From the NCBI GenBank assembly GCA_034509425.1, contig JAVTVJ010000450.1, forward strand, positions 806,001-870,000: a stretch of 64,000 nt of DNA. Direction: 5' to 3'. This document shows, in pieces, positions 28,357-41,600 of the stretch. Under the pieces are notes generated by a model that was not told where the DNA came from, ran no database searches, and saw only the letters and a program-made list of their open reading frames with translations. The translations under genes and the position numbers were made by a program. Source of the DNA: Eopsaltria australis (lineage: Eukaryota > Chordata > Aves > Passeriformes > Petroicidae). Within the stretch, counting starts at the first letter, position 1; each line of letters starts with the position of its first letter.

Positions 28357-31300
28357 GGGCCATCTCAGGGCTTTGGGCTTCAGAGCAGCAAGCTCAGATT
28401 ATTCAGAGGGACATTGAGACTGGGATTCAGCAGCCACCAGCCTATTCACACTTGGGACAGTGATTTCAATGCCTGCTCATCTCTGGGGACAAAGTCCCTT
28501 CTCTGAGAGGCAGTACCATGACTTTGCTTCAGTGATCATCTGACCCAGAGGAAAAGCTGTTTAAACAACCTCTGGTTGGATTACAAAGCCCAAAAGGAAT
28601 TGCTTACACTTTTCTGCCCTTTTCCCACTAGCACTGAGGGTTAGTATATGTCTGTGAATAGTAACATGCTAATCCTAACAGGAGAACTGGTACTTAAAAC
28701 TCAGTGTGTTTTATCTCTTTGATCACATAAAATAGGTAAAAACCTCCTGTCCTGAACCAAAACTTCAGCCTATGAAAGTGAGTTCCTAAAGAAACATATG
28801 CAGCATAAGGGCACCTTGAAAAAATCTCTCTTTGTGACACACGGACCAAGTTTAAACAGTCCAATTGCCTGCACCAGTTAAATCAGTGCCAAACATCTGA
28901 TCCATCTTCAACGAAGCATTCTCCTAGGTAAGAATGTTGTAGAATATTAGAGGCTTCCTTCTTACTTTTCAACACACATTTAAAATTCTGATTTTTTATT
29001 CAACTCACAAAATCTAAAGGGTGAACTAAGAAAATAAGTCATGATAGAGACTGCATGCTTTACTTATCTTTTGATGGGAAAGACATTTTTATTTGTTTGA
29101 TTAAACAGTGCATAATTAAAAGTCAATATGCAAAACTGTAATAGAATCTGTGTAACTAGTCAAATTTTTGTCAATGACATTGTCTGATTTATAGAAAATC
29201 AGTAATAAAATGTTTGTTTCCAACATTATCTACAAAATGATTTGTATATTATGAAAATAAATCTGTCTGGCTTTGGGTCCACAGATAAACATCCACAGGC
29301 AAAGTCCATGGGAAGGTGAACAAGCTTAGGCACTGAACTCAGAAGTGCTATTTGGAGAGGACAAATTATAGTTTACTTCTTCAGGTCTCTAGCAGAGTGT
29401 GCAGAAATGAGTTTAGTTCCTTTGAGAATATCTGTCATATCCAAGCAGGGAAGAACACCTTAATAGGCTGTACCCATTTCATAATGCATACAAGATAGCT
29501 GTCTCCAGAGGAGGGAGAGGAGTTGCCTTATGTTTAAAAGTTTCGGAGTACAAGCTTGTTAAGAAAGTTGGCAACCAATTATAGAAACTAATCCAGTCAA
29601 CGAACTACTAGGGTTTGTTAGCAAAGCATCACTGGTGTGAAATAATTTCATTAACTATAATAACATACATGCTACACTGTGCCCTAGTCCAGCCAGTTTT
29701 CTAAAGTCTGACATGAGTCAATGAGTGGCAACTACCCAAATCAAAAGAAACAAACCAAATAATCCTAAGGATTTTACTTCCAAAAGGATTTAAAAGGAAA
29801 CAGTACCTATTAGTGCTTGACAGGAGTGTGGAGGAGAATAACAAAGGGAATCTACAGATTGAAACGGGATACTTCCAAACAGTTCTTCCAAATGCCTGGA
29901 AACATTTCCAAAAGGATTTGTTCATGCCAAGAAAAGCAGTCTTTTTTCTATTGGTGCTCAAGGTGCCAGGTATGGTAGGAGCTCACAGAGCTAGTGCAGG
30001 AAGCCAGACCCAGCCGGCTTCTGCTGGGGATTGGGAACAGGCCAAAGAGCCAAGCACGATTTACAGAGCTCAGGCTGAGGTCTAGACCTCAACCTTCCCA
30101 CTGCTTGGGTCAGTCTGAAATCAGGCTCCTTGCTCTAGAGCCTTTCCCAAGATTGGCATGGCTGGATAATTTTTTTTGTTTTGGTCCTCTGAGCAGGAAT
30201 ATAGGGGTATTTGACCTGTAAACACCACAGCTCTGCAACAACAAGCACATGAAAGATAAGAGACAGTGCTGTAAAGTCAGCCCCAGAATTGCTCTGGATT
30301 TGAGCAAGGACACAGCTACTGAGCCTGCAGTGTTACAGCACTGAACCAGACCTCCAGGGAGGGAAGGGCCAGAGGGCTGAGTAGGTAGATGGACCCCTTT
30401 GATTCCTTCCATATTCCCATTTACTTGGCAGAGGAAGGGATGCACTGATACTAACCAGTGTTAATAATATTTAGAGCCTGAAGCACTTTCCAGTCCTGCC
30501 CCTGTTGTGCCTTTGTGACACAATGAACTATGTGTATGGCAGTGCAGTCAGGACAAGCGGTGCTTAAATTTTATATAGCAAACATCCTAAACCTACTCCA
30601 AATAATTTCCTTCTATGACCATAGAAGAATCCATTTCAGAGATAAGCTGAATCCACACTTAAACTCCAAAAACTTCCTGCCTGAGGTTGAGGCATAAGGG
30701 GGGGACAGGCAGAGAGAGTCAAGAGATGCAAAGCATCAGTCTCAACATCTCAGCTCCCTCTTTAGCCACCTACACACGTAAGTTTACACTGAGATTTAGT
30801 GTTTTCCTCAGATCCTCCCAGTTCCCACCTCCCCCTGACACCTGCATTGGCTGCAGTCACACCATCCCCTGCAAAGACTGAAAATTTTCCAGGGATAGTA
30901 AGAGAGGAGTGAAATTTTACCTTTCCCAGCACATGAGCAGAGGAAGCACCGCTGGTTGCCTCTGCATGTTGGTGCTCTCATTAGTTACAGCAGAAATCCT
31001 ACCCTGCTGAAGTCACCAGGAGTTTTGACAAATGACTGTGTTACACTCCTTGAAAGCACTGGCTAATATCTCAGCATCTCCAAACTAGTAGAAACAGCAA
31101 TTTCTAGTTTAGAGGAGATTATCTCACAGATGGATTAAGAGATGTGAGTAAAACCCCCTGGATACTCCAGGTAGGAGAGACTGGCCAAGTGTGTTCCACA
31201 TTACATGAACAAGAGCCCCACAGTGACCACTTGTATTCTTCTGCCCTTGAAGTGCCCTCACAAGACTTGCAGAAGCTCCTGAGAGAAGCTGTATCCTATC

Positions 31301-34257
31301 ACCATGGTCTACAGAGATTATTAGTACTTCCCTACTGTCTATAGCTGTCCTTACAGCAACATTTGGAATAAAAATTCTTTGAAATAATTCTTTAATGTCT
31401 GTGCTTCTTTCAAAGTTGAATTTCTGTCTTAAAGGTCCTCAGTCCTGTATGCTCACCATTTTCTCATCCCATGTATTTTGGAGACACCAGACACTTTAAA
31501 ACACTGGGAAACATGGTGAATTTTTATGGAACATTCTTCTTATCTGCAAGCACTCAACTACTTAAAACAAAATGTATTTTTCAAATGTGTGCAGCATTGA
31601 TTTGGCATCTTTATGTTAAAATTAACTAATTTTATGGTGTTACCTTCTGGCTGCTGCTCATGACAATATAGAGTTTGCAGTTATAGCCCATTAAAAAGGG
31701 AAGGGATGCAAGAGGGTGTTAACAGCCTATTTAGGATATAAAGCATTGTGCAGCACACAGATTTAAATTCAGGTGCAGTATAAGGTCAGCCTTGAATTGT
31801 ATGTATAATATGTTTGTCAGGCACCCCATGTGTAAAACTGACAGCTCTAACCTAGTTGCCACAGGCTGTTTTATACTGTTGGGAATATTATGTCTCTTTG
31901 ACTTCAGTGATGTACACTTGAAAAGAAAATTGTTTCATTTTGAGGAAACTTGGAAAGTCAGAACCTATTGCATTAATAAAATACAACATAAACTTTCTAG
32001 TTAAAAAGGCTATTTGGAAGTAGTTAGCATCAGCTCATGCCACAATTAAATGCATGCACGTTAATAATAATAAGAAGAAAAGAATAATGAGGCTCACATA
32101 GTCTAGTTTTATTCTTGGATAAATCTGACACATGTAAAGTCTGGCTTTGCCCTGCTACATTGGAAACGTGAATTGAATGCTCAGAACACTCTGGATTTCA
32201 GGGAGTGTTTGGTGCATGGCTCTGAGAGGAGTGCAGAGAGCCAGCACTGCACTGTCTCTCCTGTAGGACTTGAACCTCATAGTTCCTGATTGATCCTGAA
32301 AGTCCTGCTGCACTGGGACAAGGGGCTCCTTTCCCACTGCCAACCACAGGATACAAGCTGTGTCCCCCCACCAGCATCTTGTGGAGCTGCAAAGCTGGGG
32401 CCTTACCTACTCTCAGATGATTTGGTAACAATTAAGCTTTGTTGTCCCTGATTTATATTTAGCCAGCTCTAACCTGGACAGAATAACCCTGCCATGGAGT
32501 GAAACATGAGCAGTCCATTGCAGAGGCAATGCTCCTGTGCAAATCAATTGAATTTAAACACCAGATAACTCCTCACCGAGAGCAATCCTGCCTTTTAGAA
32601 AGAAAAGGATAGTGGAATGAGATAGGGTAGCTTGGAAGGAGCATGTTGATGAAGAAACTCAGGCTCACAGTAGCACTGTAGTTTGGCAAAGTCATGGAAT
32701 GGCTCTGGAATGGAATTGTTTTTCAATCTCCTCCCTCAGCAGAAAGTTACTCTTACACCACCTGTAATCAACCACCAGAGCAAAACAGATGAGGGGACAT
32801 TGTACAGCAACTGCAGCAGTGCCAAAGGTGGAGGCTCTGACAGGACAGGGACTGACCTGTATTTGGTTTCCATCTCTTTGTTGTCATACAGCTTTCTTCC
32901 AGAGAACAACGGCACTGTTTCAAATCACTTCTCCCTCACTTTCTCAGAAAAAATGGATGATGATTTATCAGGCCATTGCCCACTGATCTAAAAAGTCCAA
33001 CTCTTCACAGAATGGTTTGAAGGTACAAAAGTTTCTTATGAGCTCTCCTGGGAGGTGAGTTCCTCAACTGGTATAAAACAACACTCAGTAATGTCAAATG
33101 GAAATAGGCCAATTTATATTGCCCAAGGATTTTGTAGATTTATTTCTTATATAAGTGTTCCCAGTATCTTTCAGTCACCTCCCTAAAAGGTACAATTCAG
33201 ATCGAATATTTATCATCCTTCTATATTTCTTATCTTCACTTTAAATTGGAAAAGAAAATAACAAGCTGTCTGCAGAGTAATCAGTTGCTATAGTAAACAT
33301 TACTTTAGCATACAATGCAGTACTTATCTCTGTTCTCTTTAATTAAATCTGTGGTATATGCAGTCATTTGCCTATGCAGAGCAAGTTCTACTCTCCGACC
33401 CAAAACTTAATTTCACTAAATAACACTTTGGTTTTAGAACAAATTAGGAAAGAGGTTAAATTAGCCTGATTTTCCTCATTTCCCACATCACTCATATGTG
33501 CAGAATGTGCGTTACTGCTCTGAACTAGCAAACATCAGCACCCAGTCGTAATGATGGAAAAAACACTGTGGAAGAAAAGGCATTTTTACAGGCCCCATTT
33601 ATCTTCTAATGTTAATGGATGCTCCAAGCTTAGTACATAACTGCCTATATGAATTTTCGGGAGGATTGCACGCAGGCACTATCACTAGTGAAGGGCCGAA
33701 GTATGAAGGCACAAAACAGACATGAGATTCATGATTTCAAGCATTTATGAAGGAATGTTTGGGTCTGAATTGCTAGTGCATGCATGTATGTGTATAAAAC
33801 AAGTATTGGTGGTAAAGTCATCATTTGTTCAGCTGGCCCAAATCCCTAAAAGGTCCTTCTACATCAGAGGAAATGGTCAGGGTTATGTCAGCAAAGTGTC
33901 TGGTCCTACAGTCTGAAGAGAAAGGCATTAAGTTGTTTTGGGAAAGTCTCTAGGAAAAATGTAACCAAAGGCAAGTTTTCCTACCACTGAGAAAGCGCCT
34001 AGAAAGACATTTAATGGGAGACTCCAGCTGTTAAACCAAGGCATTGCTTAGAAGGCAGCAGTACCTAACAACTGTCTTCAGTGAAGTCTTTTTGCCCCAG
34101 GTCACAGAACCAGCTCCAGCAGGGCAGTGCTGGGCTCAGCTGCACAGCCCAGGAGCTGCTCTGCAGTGGCTGTAAACGAGTGGTGCCTGTAGCCATCACC
34201 CACAGAGATTTAACATCCCACTCTACACCAGGTATGTGCAGATCTTGGCTCAATACT

Positions 34258-34378
34258 GTAGAGTCAGAGACTAATAGAACATCCTGAGCTGGAAGGAACC
34301 CACCATGACCATCAAAGTCTGCACAGAACAGCCCCAAGAATCACAGCCTGTGCCTGAAGCACACATACTTGAAGAACA
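34258..34378 (-). mobile_element. CR1: Short CR1 LINE 3'-end remnant, minus strand
   Basis: On the plus strand, 'ctgagctggaaggaaccca', 'ccatgaccatcaaagtctgc' and 'ccaagaatcacagcctgtgc' follow the complement of a CR1 3' end in the expected order. They parallel the better copy at 6.7 kb, which has 'gggacccacaaggacaatca' and 'aatcacatcctgtgcctgag'. Only about 120 bp survive before the match fades, so this is a heavily 5'-truncated or eroded copy. Confidence 0.85.
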
Positions 34379-35522
34379 GTTTGCTTCTGAGGCTCCAAAC
34401 ACTGTGTTAGACCCTGAATAACCCAAAATTGAACTATTAAAAGCAATAAGAACATAGCACTGGCTGTAGAATATTGCTTGAATTTTTGTCAGCGCACTTT
34501 GCAGAGATGATGTTTTTCTTCTGGTTTAACACTTGTACTGGTTCAGTCACTCTGAAGAGTGAGTGCATATCCTTGGTACAGAGACATGGAACACTGTGTT
34601 GTTTCACAGTTCTGTTGTGGGGCCCATGGGTACTGATCTAATTTCTCTGCATCAAAACAAGGCATCTGTAATATTACAGCACAACCTACAACCAGGCTGG
34701 AGCCAGTGCAGCCTCCACACTGCTGGTACCACCGTGTCAGTTCAATTCTTTACGCTTCCTTCACCAGCAAAGTCTCCTCTCCCCAGTCCAATTGTATCAG
34801 CTAATAACCAGTGAGAGTCTCAGCAATGGAAAATCTATGGAAAGTCAAAGGAACAAACTGGAATGATGATACAGCAGTTCCCATTCCTGATCTTTAGTTA
34901 CTTACTCTAAAGTTGCGAGAAAGATTTTCATCTCAGCTACAGCACCTCTTTTTCAGTGCCAGAAGCTCAGCTTTGCACACTGGAAATGGTGATCAATAGC
35001 TGTCTGTTCAGACTGTCACTTGATTATTGTCCAAATTATCCTTACATAGATTTTCTTAAGTACTTAGGATATCACAACAATCTGGAAAAATCTTGACAAA
35101 ACTAGGCCCCTTTAAGAAGATTTAGACTACTTACACTATTCATTCTTTGCTACAGAAGTTGAAAAACTATATGATCGCTTTCATAAAAAGACATATTTAA
35201 TTGTAAACTGTATTGCATACATAAAAACGTGTTCTCCAGCTTCCAAAATTATTCTGCAATCATGTTTAATAATATTCCCTATCATATTTACTTAGACATT
35301 ATATTAAATGAATAAATTTGTTGTTGAAATATTGCATAATGAAAAAGGAAATATGTTTATTTTTCTAATAAGTTCCATGTTTTTTAATCAGTCCAATGTG
35401 AATTCAATACAGACAATCTTCTCTTGGTACTGCTTCCCTTATTGAAATCAATTCTTCAAAAGGGAAGGCAATAAAAAAAAAAAAAAAGGAATGCAAACGT
35501 CTGAGTTACAGACAATGGAAAT
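34379..35522. other. AT-rich non-coding sequence between two CR1 fragments
   Basis: No gene or recognised repeat is seen except a 15-A homopolymer at 35473-35487. The poly-A is not the tail of the following CR1, because CR1 elements do not end in poly-A and the neighbouring copy is in the opposite orientation. Confidence 0.55.
35473..35487. repeat. Poly-A tract (15 A)
   Basis: An uninterrupted run of fifteen adenines follows 'ggcaat'. No retrocopied gene is recognised upstream of it, so it is listed as a simple repeat only. Confidence 0.9.
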
Positions 35523-35677
35523 AATCACAGAATCACAGAATGATTTGGATACAAAAGGACTTTAGAGGTCATTTTGTTCCAAGCCCCACTGCCACAGGCA
35601 GGGACACCTTCCACTAGACCAGGTTGCTCAGAGCCCCATCCAGCCTGGCCTCGGACACTTCCAGGGATGAGGATCCC
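35523..35677 (-). mobile_element. CR1: CR1 LINE 3' fragment, minus strand
   Basis: The plus strand starts 'aatcacagaatcacagaatg' and continues with 'gccactgccacaggcaggga'-like sequence (here 'ccccactgccacaggcaggg'), 'acaccttccactagaccagg' and 'ttgctcagagccccatccag'. This is the characteristic complement of the last ~150 bp of a common avian CR1 subfamily. The match stops soon after 'cacttccagggatgagga'. The order is canonical and substitutions are few, so the copy may be somewhat younger than the one at 34.3 kb. Confidence 0.95.
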
Positions 35678-38600
35678 GTATTTCCTTCAATTCTTGAGAA
35701 ACTGAGTGACTGGGAGCTCTGCCTTCACACTGGGCACAAGCAAAAGTTGTCTCCCAAACAAAGCACTCAGAAGTGATACGTCCTTGGTCCTCCTGTGTGC
35801 AATTCTGAGTCCAGCCAGTAATCAAATCTGGCTTCTGCTTTTAGTGGAACAAACCACACAAATTCCCTCTGCATTTGAAAACTGGTGCTCAGTGGCTGCT
35901 TGAAGCACTTTGGATGATTTCTTTGTCCCCATGGTAGTCTCATAAGTAGATGAAAACTTCTTACCTGAGTTCATAAAGAAAACACTATGAATTCTAGGAC
36001 TTCCCTTCATGATTGAATAAAAGAACCATACAAAAGAGTGCCAAACAATATATGGAAACAGTAACCAGCTTTCACAGTTTCTTATTTTTGGGAAAAACAG
36101 TCAATTTGGTATGATGATGATGATGCACTACAAATTTCAAAGACCAAATAACAAGAGATCCTATCAGCTGAGTGCAGGATTTGGTACAATGCCTGTCGAA
36201 TCCTGAGCGATGGGAGAAGTTGTGCTGCCAGACTTCGCTGCCTGTCACTTACATCCCCTTTATTTTTACACAAAAAATTTACACATAGCCAGAACTATTG
36301 TTGTAAAGATAATCCCATGCCACAGCTAAGAAATGAAAATGGAAATTCTCTGTGAGGTGGCATCAAACACTGTGATTGATGCTTTAGACATGCAAGGCAA
36401 CAAATTTTCTAGGAAGAAATGACTGTTGGATTGCCATAGGACTCATTCTGGGGACTTTTGACTTTGTCCATGTGCATGGCCAGTTTCATACTCTACCACT
36501 TAACTCTATGCTAGATGGAAATTTTGTTCAATCTAGTCACCAAATACTACTGTATAAAATTGCAGATTCAGGATCTTGTCATTTTGGAAATGTTTGATAG
36601 TTTATTTTTAAATGTCCTCAAAAGGAAAATAATTGCATGCATAGGGATTTAAAAAGGAAGAGTTATCTACAGAAAGATGCATACCTTGTGATAAACTATT
36701 CTGTCAACACTTGAGCTGAACTTCATAATTCTTCATTCCTGTGAAGGACATAATATTCTGGATCACTTTCAGACACGATTTTTTTTTTTATTTTTTATTT
36801 TAAGAGCAGAGCAGAGTTAGGATTTTCTTTTCTGCACAAGAAATCTGCCTTCTCATCCTGTTCTCAGAGCCTGGATCTCAAACATCATTTGGTAATTTAC
36901 AACATCAGTTTGTCGTATGCCATTTCCACCACGGAAAGGACATTAGCCCTTGCCTGTTCTTCACAATGATTAAAAACCAGGAGTATCAAATGGACTGGAT
37001 GTATCACAACCTTCATGGTTCAGGTATGATCATCAGAGGAGGATCTGAAAGTCTCTAGAGCTGTTGGATACTGAGTGTGAGCCCTGTGTTCCTGTCTGCC
37101 TATTTTGCTCATTGACTATGGGATGTAGCAGAATAGTATTGATTCCCCTTCGACCCCTCCTTCATTTCCTGTGGTGTCAGCCTGTTCCAAATCACCCAGA
37201 AAATGTAGCTCCAGCAGCAAAGACTTCACAGGTGTCAAATCCAAAGCAAGAGATAACAGAATTAGCTGCATCAACTTTACACAGATGAAGATTCCCACTA
37301 GCACAAGGTGTATTCTCCAGGTGTCAATCTGGCCAGTTAAGTTCATTTTGTACTGACTGAACTTAATGGGCTGTAAAATCTCTTTCACTATAAGCAATTC
37401 TTATTCAAACCTAGAAGATAAAATAATTTGTTCTCCCTTTTTGAAGCCAAAACTGAAAGTCCCATGAGTTTCCTTGCAAATTGACCATGCTTTTCTTTCC
37501 CTGTACAATGCTGCCTTGTCCACTGGGAAGAATGATATAAATAATTTCTGCAAAACAGTGTAAAACTGTTATAATCAACGCTACTCCTGCTTCCTCTCCA
37601 GTGTAACACTGCAGTCAGGAAAGAACATTTATAGAGTTCTTCTTCCATGGAGTCCTGAATTTATTATCTTCTTGTTCTCCTCAAATCCATTAGCGGGCCA
37701 GGAATCAGCTATGCCAATATGTTCATCTAGGAGTTGTAGCTTGAAAGCATTTTGAAGCCCAGAATAAAAGCCCTGGATCAAAGATGCTTGGCTGAAGTAA
37801 TTTATCTGGGGAACCATGGGAAAGAACTCCAACCACAATGGGAAAGATAAGGTGACTTAAACTCAATCCTAGATGTAGTTACTATCAGGAAAAAGCAAAA
37901 AGCACCATGAAGACAAGGAAGAACCTTTCATGCACTATGGCAGCGGGCCACAAACATTGAGATGCTGCCATGTTTGGCTGCTATTTCCACTCACCTCGGC
38001 AGGAAGGCTGCAGGTGATGGTGTGGAGATACAAAAAACGCCACACAGAAACACAAATGCCTGTGCTTTACTAGGTTCATGTGAGTGACACAGATACTTGC
38101 CTGAAATGCTGAAATATCACCTTTAATAAAGATAGTATCCATGAAAGAGCTTGCCTTCAGAATCCCCACTTACTGAAAAGTATTCCTTTATTTTTGTTGT
38201 TTTTAAAGTGTTGCAGGCATTCTTGACATTTGTGCCATCTGAAAGTTACAGCTGCACTCCCAATCCTCACTTGAAGGCATCCTTACCACTGAGAGCTATT
38301 CTGAGAAATAGCAACCTGTCCCCTCATCCAGAAGTGTGATTTTTGAATGGAGTGCAGGCAGATGATTTCAGCTGAATGGGTGTCTTCTAGACAAAGACTC
38401 TTACATCTTATTTTCTTTGCGTGATAGCAAAAGCCTGAGTCTATTTATTCAATTACCATGTGTTTGAGCCTACAGGCTTTGCATGCTTCTGCCTAGCTAA
38501 AATAACTCGCTCCACTGCTGCAATCTAATTGAAAGAGTTCTGTGCAGTCTCATTATGAATTATTCTGTGTTATGCTAGGAAGGCTAGAGGTTGTGAAACT

Positions 38601-41600
38601 AGTTATATCAGCAAAGCTGGCATCTGATTTCATTAGCTTGCACTGTAATTGCCTTACATTTGATGGGCCTCATACTACCACTCCTGCTCAGAGAAAAATT
38701 CTGTTGCCTTTGTTTCAGAGCTGTCAGTTCCACTTTGGGAGCTTGTGGCTCTGTGATCTGGCACTTCACACCATAATGAGCATCTGGCTGCCAAAATATC
38801 CCAAGCAGTCAGGGTGCAACAAGGAGCGTGGAGATACCACGTCTTTAGGAAAATACTTGTACTAGTCCAGTCAACTCTAGAATTAGACCACTCCATTTTG
38901 GAGCACTCTAAATGGTTACAGTTCTTTCACACCTGGCCAGTTTGCCCCGTAGAAGCACTGTCATGTCCAAGAGTGCCACAGGTAAAGCAAGACCAGGAGG
39001 TCTCCAGAACAATATCTAGTGCCAGATAAGGACAGTTCTGAGAGAGAACTGGGTCAGTTCTGACACATGAGTAGTGACAAGGTGCAAGTGTTTACAAGTG
39101 TTTCCAATGCCATCCTCGTCTAGAAACACTGATCAATGTGGAGTTTCCCAGTAGGATTTTGGGAACTGGCCAGGCCAGTATTAGTGTCTGTTCCCCCAGC
39201 TTTTTTTTTTTTTGCTTTTTTTTGGAGCATTTCTCTCAATCACTGCAGAACTCAAATAGCTGATCAACAGGTTTTGTCTCTCTGCCACTGGAAAAGTAGA
39301 GTGGAAATGGGATCCTCTGTCTCTGCCATTCACAGGAAGAAAGATGTCATATACCAATTATTAAGCTTCACCTAGATTTATGGCATGTGTTTGCCATGCA
39401 AAATGAAGACATTATCCACAAAGATTCTATGATTTATTACCTGGAGAGGTGATGCATCACTGAAGAAAAGGAAATGACGGAGGAATAATAAAAGAGAGAG
39501 CTAAGCACAGGCATCAGCAAAGTAGCAAAGGTTTTCTTCCTTTGCCTACAGAAATTATGCTTCCTAATCCATGTACCTCTTTTAGCTCCAGGAAAGGAAT
39601 TGGAATTCACAAGGATTTCTGCAAGCAACCTCAAATTGCAGCTGGAGGTCACATTGTTCTATCAGTTTCTTATCACTCTTCTCCAGTTCAGTGTAATATT
39701 TGCAACTGTCTTTTCCTCTGAAATTCTCTGAGTCTCTGCAGAAAGTATATAAAGTAAACTAATATACCCAAAATTTCTGGAAGAGTTGTGAACTTTAGTC
39801 TGTCATTTTCTTCCACAGCCAAGGAGTATTCCTTCACATTCCATTCACAGCATTCTTTTTTCTGGAGCTTCAGGAGATGTGAGCTTGGGCTGTTCCTGTG
39901 CCAGAAGGAGCAGGCAGAACTCCTGGGACCATAGACCATCGGACCATAACACCAGCACTAAGAATCACATCAAGAGTCACTGTCAAAAACCTCCCAACAA
40001 ATCAAATTCAACCCTCTCCAACTGCTGGGATAAGAATAGAACAATTGTCCAAAATACCTCACATTCTGTAGGAGCTCTCCAGCTCCTTTAAAATCTTTTC
40101 TTTGCAAGTGTGGATGAAAAGATAAAGTTACTGGCACTTTTAGCAGAATGTCACTCAGTTTCTTCTATCTGCTCTTAAATACTTTATCAACTAGTTTAAC
40201 ACAGTAAAAATACCATAATTTCAGAAAAAAATTAACTGTAAAACACGAATGGCTTTTAGAGAAAAGCTATAAACCAGTCTGTCATAAGCAAGCTGCCTTC
40301 CTGCAGGACACAGGGTGCTTCCAATCCACGCCCTGCAAAAAGGTGAGATGGCTGAAGCACTTGAAAAATTTAATACAATATTTTCATTGTTCCTACTGGA
40401 GGCGTGGAAGATACCAATATAGCTCGGGTACTTTTTACGTAATGCTATATACTATGGGCATACTACTTGAATTTGTATAAAGATTCCTATCCTTGGATTA
40501 ATCAGCCTTTCATTTATGTTTTGCTGTGGAGTTTTATGGCAGAAATTCTTCTGTAACACATAGTAAAACTGAGCCACCATGATTTCTCAGAGAAATACAT
40601 CCTAGTGGGGTATAAATTACTGAGTGATCTTGAGGAAGAAGGTGCAATTACATACACAGTGCAATATTTCCAATGAAATTTCAGAGCAGGCTTGAAAAAA
40701 TGAATTTTCCAGGCATCATCGAGTCCACAATATGGAAGAATGAACGTGAAAAAGAAATCAAGACAGAGCTGCATAGAAAAATAAAATAAAATAAACAAAA
40801 CCCAACATTCACACCTCTACATCACTAAAGAAATAAATGCATCTGCTCAGGTTGGGTGGAAAACAGCTGAAAATACCCAGGCTGGGGTACACCTGAGAAG
40901 AGCCACCCCGTTCAGTCACAACAGAAAAGCTGACAGAATTTCTTCTTCATGACAAAGAACAAGGACTCTCATGCTCCAGAGTCCCTTGCAAACAAAATAG
41001 ATCAGTAACATTCCCCCCACACTGTGTGGACAAGGGAGTGAGAAATGAAGCTGAGCAATCTATTAAACAGTTCTGTGATGGAACTGTAAGTCACATCATA
41101 AGGCAAAAGGAAACTGAAGCAGAGTCTGTGAGAAACCCAAAGAATTGGAAGCATTTGTTAGATAAATAGAAGCAAGTGACAATAGACAACAAGCCAGGCT
41201 GTCTGGGCAAAGACTTTGTAGTTTTGAATTTGCAGGTGACAGAAAAGCACACCAAGATTTTTAAAGGCTTTTGTTCCCAGAACCACTGACATGTCACTAG
41301 GGAATGTCAGCAAATAAACAAATAACATTTTTTTTTTTTTATTGCAAAAGGTACATTGTGCAGAGTAATGAAAAGAAGGTTGCTATGAATATTCAGTCAC
41401 TGGCTTACCTAACATTTCTGAGTTGTTAGCATTTGGCCATTTCTATCCTGTTTTAGTGCCCAAAATGCATTTTGGGCACACAACTGTGGGAAGCAGATTT
41501 TGCGAAGAATAATATAGATTAAGAAAGACTGTTGCTCTGAGACAACCTCATATGACTTCACTTGAAGAGTGGCACTGGAGTAACATGTCTAAGATGAAGC

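Larger units (their letters stand above)
20501..34257. other. AT-rich non-coding sequence with candidate conserved blocks
   Basis: No gene, RNA gene or CR1 copy is recognised. Blocks around 20530-20620, 21360-21490 and 22520-22700 have the look of vertebrate conserved non-coding elements: AT-rich, low in simple repeats, and dense in homeodomain/POU/SOX-like words. That cannot be shown without an alignment. A perfect short hairpin lies at 27336-27359 and a 12-bp tandem duplication at 28333-28356. An AATAAA near 31368 is not attached to any recognisable transcript. Confidence 0.45.

Noticed and set aside
31144..31375. Open frame followed by AATAAA, resembling a terminal exon or retrocopy
   Set aside because: There is no poly-A tract, no target-site duplication and no recognisable protein. 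AATAAA is common in AT-rich DNA.
36110..36126. Short (ATG)n run
   Set aside because: Only about five units. It is a trivial simple repeat with no evident role.
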